DNA of 34,301 nucleotides from JAVBMB01 sp031552995 (lineage in GTDB: Bacteria; Bacillota; Clostridia; Oscillospirales; Butyricicoccaceae): positions 1 to 34,301 of the forward strand of contig JAVBMB010000052.1 of the NCBI GenBank assembly GCA_031552995.1, read 5' to 3'. Positions within the stretch are counted from its first letter, which is position 1, and every line of letters starts with the position of its first letter. The notes under the pieces are model-generated. The model saw only the letters and a program-made list of their open reading frames with translations. It did not search any database and was not told where the DNA came from. Both the position numbers and the translations under genes were made by a program. Shown in pieces: positions 32,408-34,301 of this stretch.

Positions 32408-33286
32408 TCACTGCGGTACGGCGTAAATTACCACCCACGGTTCATCCGCAAAGACATATCCGCACGCGCGGACGGAGGTTATAAAACACGCTTCGGCAGC
32501 TGTCACCTCTTCGCCGTCAAGCGTGCCGACGACCTGCCCCTTTTCAGCATGTGCACCGCGCTGAACCCACGGCCGCCACAGCCCGCTTCGCGGCGCATCG
32601 ATGTCGCACAGCGGGCCGTAGAACACCGGCGCGCCGCCGGACGGCACGCCCCGGATGATGCCATGCTTGCGCAGAAGTGACAGCAGCGCGTCAATGCACA
32701 GGCCGGCCACCGGCAGGTTGACAGAGCCGGACGACGGGCCGGACGGCAACTCGATTACCAGCGCCGCCTGATTGCGGCGGCAACACTCTGTAAAAAACTG
32801 CCCCTCGCTGCCCTGAGAGCGTATGGCGATATCGAGCGGTATGCTCCGCGCAAGCGCCAGCGACGGCGGATGCTTGTCGTAGGTAGACAGTATATACGGC
32901 AGACCGTGCTGACCGCAGCAGTGCAGGTCTACAATCATATCGGCGTCCTGCGACAGCTCCCACACAGCGTAAGCAGTCTTGTGCGTCAGGCTGCCCGTGG
33001 CGTTGCCGGGGAATATGCGATTCATGTCCTCCGAGTCGAACGGAGAGCGGCGCTGCATGCAGCGCATGGCCGTGGGGTTGACGCACGGGATGACGGTAAC
33101 ACTGCCGTTTATCGGCGGCTCAAGCATCAGCAGCTCGATAAGCCGCCGCGCCGCATAGACGCCGGTGACCTCGTTGCCGTGAATCCCGGCGGTAATGACA
33201 ATGCCGGGTTTGCCCTGTCCAAAGGTAAAAACCTCAAGTCTGGCAAGCGCGCCGGCATCCTCTATGTCGATAATTTTCTTGTTCAT
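32408..33286 (-). CDS. Succinylglutamate desuccinylase/aspartoacylase (AstE/AspA)-family deacylase
   Basis: M14-related zinc deacylase. AAAAGGAG upstream of ATG 33286 fixes the start. Zinc and catalytic residues: GIHGNE with H36 and E39 (HxxE), DLHC (third His), and VIELPSG with the catalytic Glu. CVNPTAMRC, DMNRIFPGN are family signatures. A C-terminal beta domain (KGQVVGTLDGEEV) is typical of the AstE group. 292 residues, complete. It probably hydrolyses an N-acyl-amino acid or related amide; the natural substrate cannot be told. Confidence 0.9.
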   Translation of the reverse strand: MNKKIIDIEDAGALARLEVFTFGQGKPGIVITAGIHGNEVTGVYAARRLIELLMLEPPINGSVTVIPCVNPTAMRCMQRRSPFDSEDMNRIFPGNATGSLTHKTAYAVWELSQDADMIVDLHCCGQHGLPYILSTYDKHPPSLALARSIPLDIAIRSQGSEGQFFTECCRRNQAALVIELPSGPSSGSVNLPVAGLCIDALLSLLRKHGIIRGVPSGGAPVFYGPLCDIDAPRSGLWRPWVQRGAHAEKGQVVGTLDGEEVTAAEACFITSVRACGYVFADEPWVVIYAVPQ

Positions 33287-33315
33287 GCCCTAGCTCCTTT
33301 TAACAAATGCGGGAT

Positions 33316-33559
33316 TGTGGTATAATAGCCGCAGACGGCTATTATACAGTAATTTTTGTCGCTTTTCTCGCCCGCTTTGCGAGCAACCGAAAAGCATGAC
33401 ACATTATACCAATGCGCTTCGCGCCTGTGGTATAATAGCCGCATACGGCTATTATACAGTAATTTTTGTCGCTTTTCTCGCCCGCTTTGCGAGCAACCGA
33501 AAAGCATGACACATTATACCAACGCGCTTCGCGCATGTGGTATAATAGCCGCAGACGGC
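33316..33559. repeat. 110-bp tandem repeat, 2.2 copies
   Basis: Units start at 33316, 33426 and 33536; the third breaks off after 24 bases. Copies 1 and 2 are almost identical. Each begins TGTGGTATAATAGCCG and forms a perfect 12-bp hairpin (GTATAATAGCCG/CGGCTATTATAC). A longer imperfect hairpin (GCTTTTC...GAAAAGC) follows, and ATTATACCA at the unit end can pair with the next TGGTATAAT. Each has a perfect TATAAT on both strands, preceded by TG (extended -10), so each unit could act as a promoter-like element. Sequence differs from CRISPR in that there are no spacers. Confidence 0.9.
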
Positions 33560-33617
33560 CGGAATGGCCGCCTTAAATCGCATTCGGCCTCAGTAAGACG
33601 CCGCGGAGGAAAATACA

Positions 33618-34049
33618 ATGGTCAGACTGATCGTAAAAAAATCACTCATATTTCTTGTGTCGTCGCTCCTCGCGTGTGCAGTTATCAGCCGCCTATCCGA
33701 CGGAGGGCTTATCTACGCCGGCTTTCTGGCGGCGTTTATCGGCGCGGCGTTTTTGCTTGGGGCGTGGCTGTCGTTTATGAAAGCCCGCGGCGGCGATATC
33801 GCCGCCATGTTCAAGCGCAAGCCCCGGCAGGAGGTGCCGTATATCCACCGCCGGGATAAGACGCGCGCGCCCGGTGTGATGAAGGGCAAGTATAAGTATC
33901 TGATAGATGACGACATGGAAGAAGACGAGCGGCAGCGCCGCGACGAGATTTTGCCTCCGGATAAATATCATATGGCCGTCGCGGCGTCGCGCATGGCATG
34001 CGGCATCGTGATGCTGCTCGTTTCAATATACATTCACCCGGCCATATAA
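33618..34049 (+). CDS. Putative membrane protein of unknown function
   Basis: 143 residues; GGAGG before ATG 33618. Two N-terminal transmembrane helices (about 8-27 and 30-53), a highly charged middle (KRKPRQEVPYIHRRDK, DDDMEEDERQRRDEILPP), and a third helix near the C-terminus (VAASRMACGIVMLLVSIYI). No family recognised. It lies directly after the 110-bp repeat, whose last partial unit may supply the promoter, and is followed by a terminator, so it is probably transcribed alone. Confidence 0.75.
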   Translation: MVRLIVKKSLIFLVSSLLACAVISRLSDGGLIYAGFLAAFIGAAFLLGAWLSFMKARGGDIAAMFKRKPRQEVPYIHRRDKTRAPGVMKGKYKYLIDDDMEEDERQRRDEILPPDKYHMAVAASRMACGIVMLLVSIYIHPAI

Positions 34050-34062
34050 CGCCGACAATGCC

Positions 34063-34101
34063 AAGCACCGACAGCCGTTCAAGACTGTCAGTGCTTTTTT
34101 T
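34063..34101 (+). terminator. Terminator after the membrane-protein gene
   Basis: AAGCACCGACAG (34063-34074) pairs with CTGTCAGTGCTT (34085-34096) with one mismatch (A-C), followed by a run of T to 34101. Confidence 0.85.
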
Positions 34102-34115
34102 GTGCATTAATAAGC

Positions 34116-34301
34116 CTACAGTGTTATGTCCCGGCTATATGTCTGAAGGTCGATATCGGTGAACGATGTGTGCTCGTTCCGGTAGCCCTTAGCGCCTTTG
34201 TCGCGGTAATAGCGGAAGATAACCGCCTTTGCGCCGCCGTCGATGTCGTAGACGTCGATGCCGCGCGCGCACCGGCGCCCGTTTTCGTCGACAAACAGCT
34301 T
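34116..34301 (-). CDS. C-terminal fragment of unknown protein, cut by window edge
   Basis: On the minus strand a frame is open from the window end to TAG at 34116-34118. The 61 residues (beginning KLFVDENGRRCARG, with VYDIDGGAKAVIFRYYRDKG, ending YSRDITL) look like real protein. Family not recognised; the upstream part is outside the window. Confidence 0.6.
   Translation of the reverse strand, partial: KLFVDENGRRCARGIDVYDIDGGAKAVIFRYYRDKGAKGYRNEHTSFTDIDLQTYSRDITL

Noticed and set aside
33316..33559. CRISPR array
   Set aside because: The repeats are directly adjacent 110-bp units with no variable spacers and no cas genes nearby.
33356..33859. 167-codon frame through the tandem repeats into the membrane-protein gene
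   Set aside because: It owes its length to repeated DNA and runs out of frame with the gene at 33618, which has its own ribosome binding site and transmembrane helices.

Overview
This window reads as an origin-proximal stretch of chromosome from a Gram-positive anaerobe of the Bacillota, most likely class Clostridia. The reasons are strong GGAGG-type ribosome binding sites, the noc-soj-parB chromosome-segregation genes with a perfect parS site, the mnmE-mnmG-rsmG cluster, an FMN riboswitch in front of a RibU-type ECF component, SpoIIE-free but typically clostridial gene content, and oxygen-sensitive features such as a two-cluster [4Fe-4S] aldo/keto reductase. I cannot name the species from the sequence alone.

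Region 1 (about 1-5,460) is an AT-richer accessory segment. It contains the end of one HExxHxxGxxD zinc metalloprotease followed by a lipoprotein, then a second full-size relative of the metalloprotease followed by two lipoprotein genes, then a secreted 218-residue protein and one more lipoprotein. Several of these genes are damaged: the second protease has lost its signal peptide and is frameshifted, one lipoprotein has lost its stop codon (TAA to TAC) and runs into the next, and the last lipoprotein is frameshifted. The protease-lipoprotein pairing occurs twice with the same TAAGGAGG junction, and is the best candidate here for an undescribed system. The segment ends at the 3' side of a tRNA-Ser gene.

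Region 2 (about 5,530-14,950) is housekeeping: tRNA-Ser(UGA), noc, a parS-containing intergenic region, soj, parB, serS, a pyridoxamine-phosphate-oxidase-like flavoprotein, mnmE, mnmG and rsmG, closed by a strong terminator. The two ParB-fold proteins carry the residue sets expected for Noc and for ParB respectively.

Region 3 (about 15,070-19,490) lies on the minus strand: ribU under an FMN riboswitch, an AEC-family permease, then mgtE with a long structured leader and a thioesterase gene just behind it.

Region 4 (about 19,500-31,590) is a peptide and N-acyl-amino-acid utilisation block: a D-aminoacylase-type amidohydrolase, an M20 amidohydrolase, a small membrane protein, an unusual cluster of perfect hairpins, an aldo/keto reductase (minus), then a complete oligopeptide/dipeptide ABC importer (two permeases, two ATPases, a lipoprotein receptor) and an M14-like metallopeptidase. 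Together they could import peptides and release amino acids from acylated or D-containing ones.

Region 5 (about 31,640-34,301) holds a chloramphenicol-acetyltransferase-like gene and an AstE/AspA-like deacylase on the minus strand, a 110-bp tandem repeat with strong hairpins, a small membrane-protein gene and the C-terminus of an unknown minus-strand gene cut by the window edge.
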